A model generated the notes under the pieces. That model was not told the origin of the DNA. It saw only the letters and a program-made list of their open reading frames with translations, and ran no database searches. From positions 1 to 6,739 of the forward strand of contig JAFZSS010000237.1 in NCBI GenBank assembly GCA_017619255.1: DNA of 6,739 bases. The letters are read 5' to 3'. Positions 6,239-6,739 of this stretch are shown in pieces (within the stretch, counting starts at the first letter, position 1; each line of letters starts with the position of its first letter). The position numbers and the translations under genes were made by a program. The DNA is from Muribaculaceae bacterium (GTDB taxonomy: Bacteria; Bacteroidota; Bacteroidia; Bacteroidales; Muribaculaceae).

Positions 6239-6739
6239 GTGAAGAAGATTGTTATCCTTTTAGCCGTTACGTTGGTGCTGGCAGTTCCCGCCGGTGCCCA
6301 GCAGTTGCTGGTGGACCAGGCCAAGAAGGCCATCACCGGACTGACGATGACGGTTGACAGCTATAATAAGGCATTCAACAAGCTGGCGCCTGCGTTAACC
6401 AATGACGAGACTCGTAACCGTGCCGAGACTTGGGCCCTGGCTAACCGCATCAAAATCGAGCAATATGACAAGTATATGGACAACCGTCGCGTGGGCAAGA
6501 AAGTTGATGCCAAAGCGATGGGACACACGCTGCTCGACGCCTATGACTACAGCCTGATAGCTCTCAAGCTCGACACCATCCACATCCTTGACAAGAAGGG
6601 TGAACCTGTCATCGACAAGAAGACCAAGCGACCTAAGGTGCGTACAAAATACAGCAAGGATGTGGTGAACCGTCTGGTAGAGCACCATGATGCCTACCGC
6701 ATTGTGGGCAGTGAACTCTATAATGTACAGGATTGGGAA
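6239..6739 (+). CDS. Secreted TPR-type protein, paralogue of the preceding gene (3' end outside window)
   Basis: The 167 residues in view start with a signal peptide (Val/Met-KK, hydrophobic 4-16, AGA-Q cleavage after residue 20) and then align along their length with the product of the preceding gene. Shared landmarks are APAL near 50-52, a Trp at 65, the segment DKKGEP with TKYSK (118-140, matching DKNGAP with TKFSK) and an aligned QDW/NDW. The two are tandem duplicates that have diverged considerably. The TPR region of the paralogue would lie mostly beyond the window end. The start is chosen as GTG 6239: the frame is open from 6209 and has no ATG, only a TTG at 6221 that would fall at the expected transcription start, and GTG aligns exactly with the paralogue's MKK. 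An out-of-frame ATG at 6225 opens a five-codon ORF (MKLRL) whose TGA overlaps this GTG. Function unknown. Confidence 0.8.
   Translation, partial: MKKIVILLAVTLVLAVPAGAQQLLVDQAKKAITGLTMTVDSYNKAFNKLAPALTNDETRNRAETWALANRIKIEQYDKYMDNRRVGKKVDAKAMGHTLLDAYDYSLIALKLDTIHILDKKGEPVIDKKTKRPKVRTKYSKDVVNRLVEHHDAYRIVGSELYNVQDWE

Overview
The window looks like ordinary chromosomal DNA from a member of the Bacteroidales (Bacteroidota), for example a Bacteroides, Prevotella or Muribaculaceae-type gut bacterium. Three things point there. Three of the intergenic regions carry the Bacteroidota sigma factor signature TAnnTTTG, and two of these also have a TTG 19-20 bases upstream. Start sites are A-rich with little or no Shine-Dalgarno sequence. 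The GyrA protein has the Bacteroidota-type C-terminal domain and is followed by secreted TPR protein genes. The genus cannot be fixed from sequence reading alone.

Layout from left to right: an AT-rich 147-base leader; dnaA (148-1551, +), the replication initiator; a strong intrinsic terminator (1572-1614) between convergent genes; a small DEDDh 3'-5' exonuclease gene on the minus strand (1636-2127); a 252-base divergent intergenic region holding a promoter for each side and a structured leader in front of gyrA; gyrA (2380-4932, +), DNA gyrase subunit A; a secreted tetratricopeptide-repeat (TPR) protein (4964-6097, +), 31 bases after gyrA and probably cotranscribed with it; a terminator (6119-6165); a separate promoter overlapped by a perfect inverted repeat (6183-6216); and the 5' part of a paralogous secreted protein starting with GTG (6239 to the window end).

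The first half is therefore a small chromosome-maintenance cluster covering initiation, nuclease and supercoiling functions. The second half is a tandem pair of exported TPR-type proteins of unknown role. No dnaN, gyrB, tRNA, rRNA, insertion sequence, phage gene or CRISPR array is visible, and no convincing oriC-type cluster of DnaA boxes was found.

No clearly new biological system stands out. The most interesting leads are the gyrA leader, which has a six-codon upstream ORF abutting two mutually exclusive hairpins; the operator-like dyad over the promoter of the second TPR-type gene; the displaced GyrA-box motif and the Phe at a quinolone-resistance position in GyrA; and a four-copy 9-bp repeat coding the GyrA tail.
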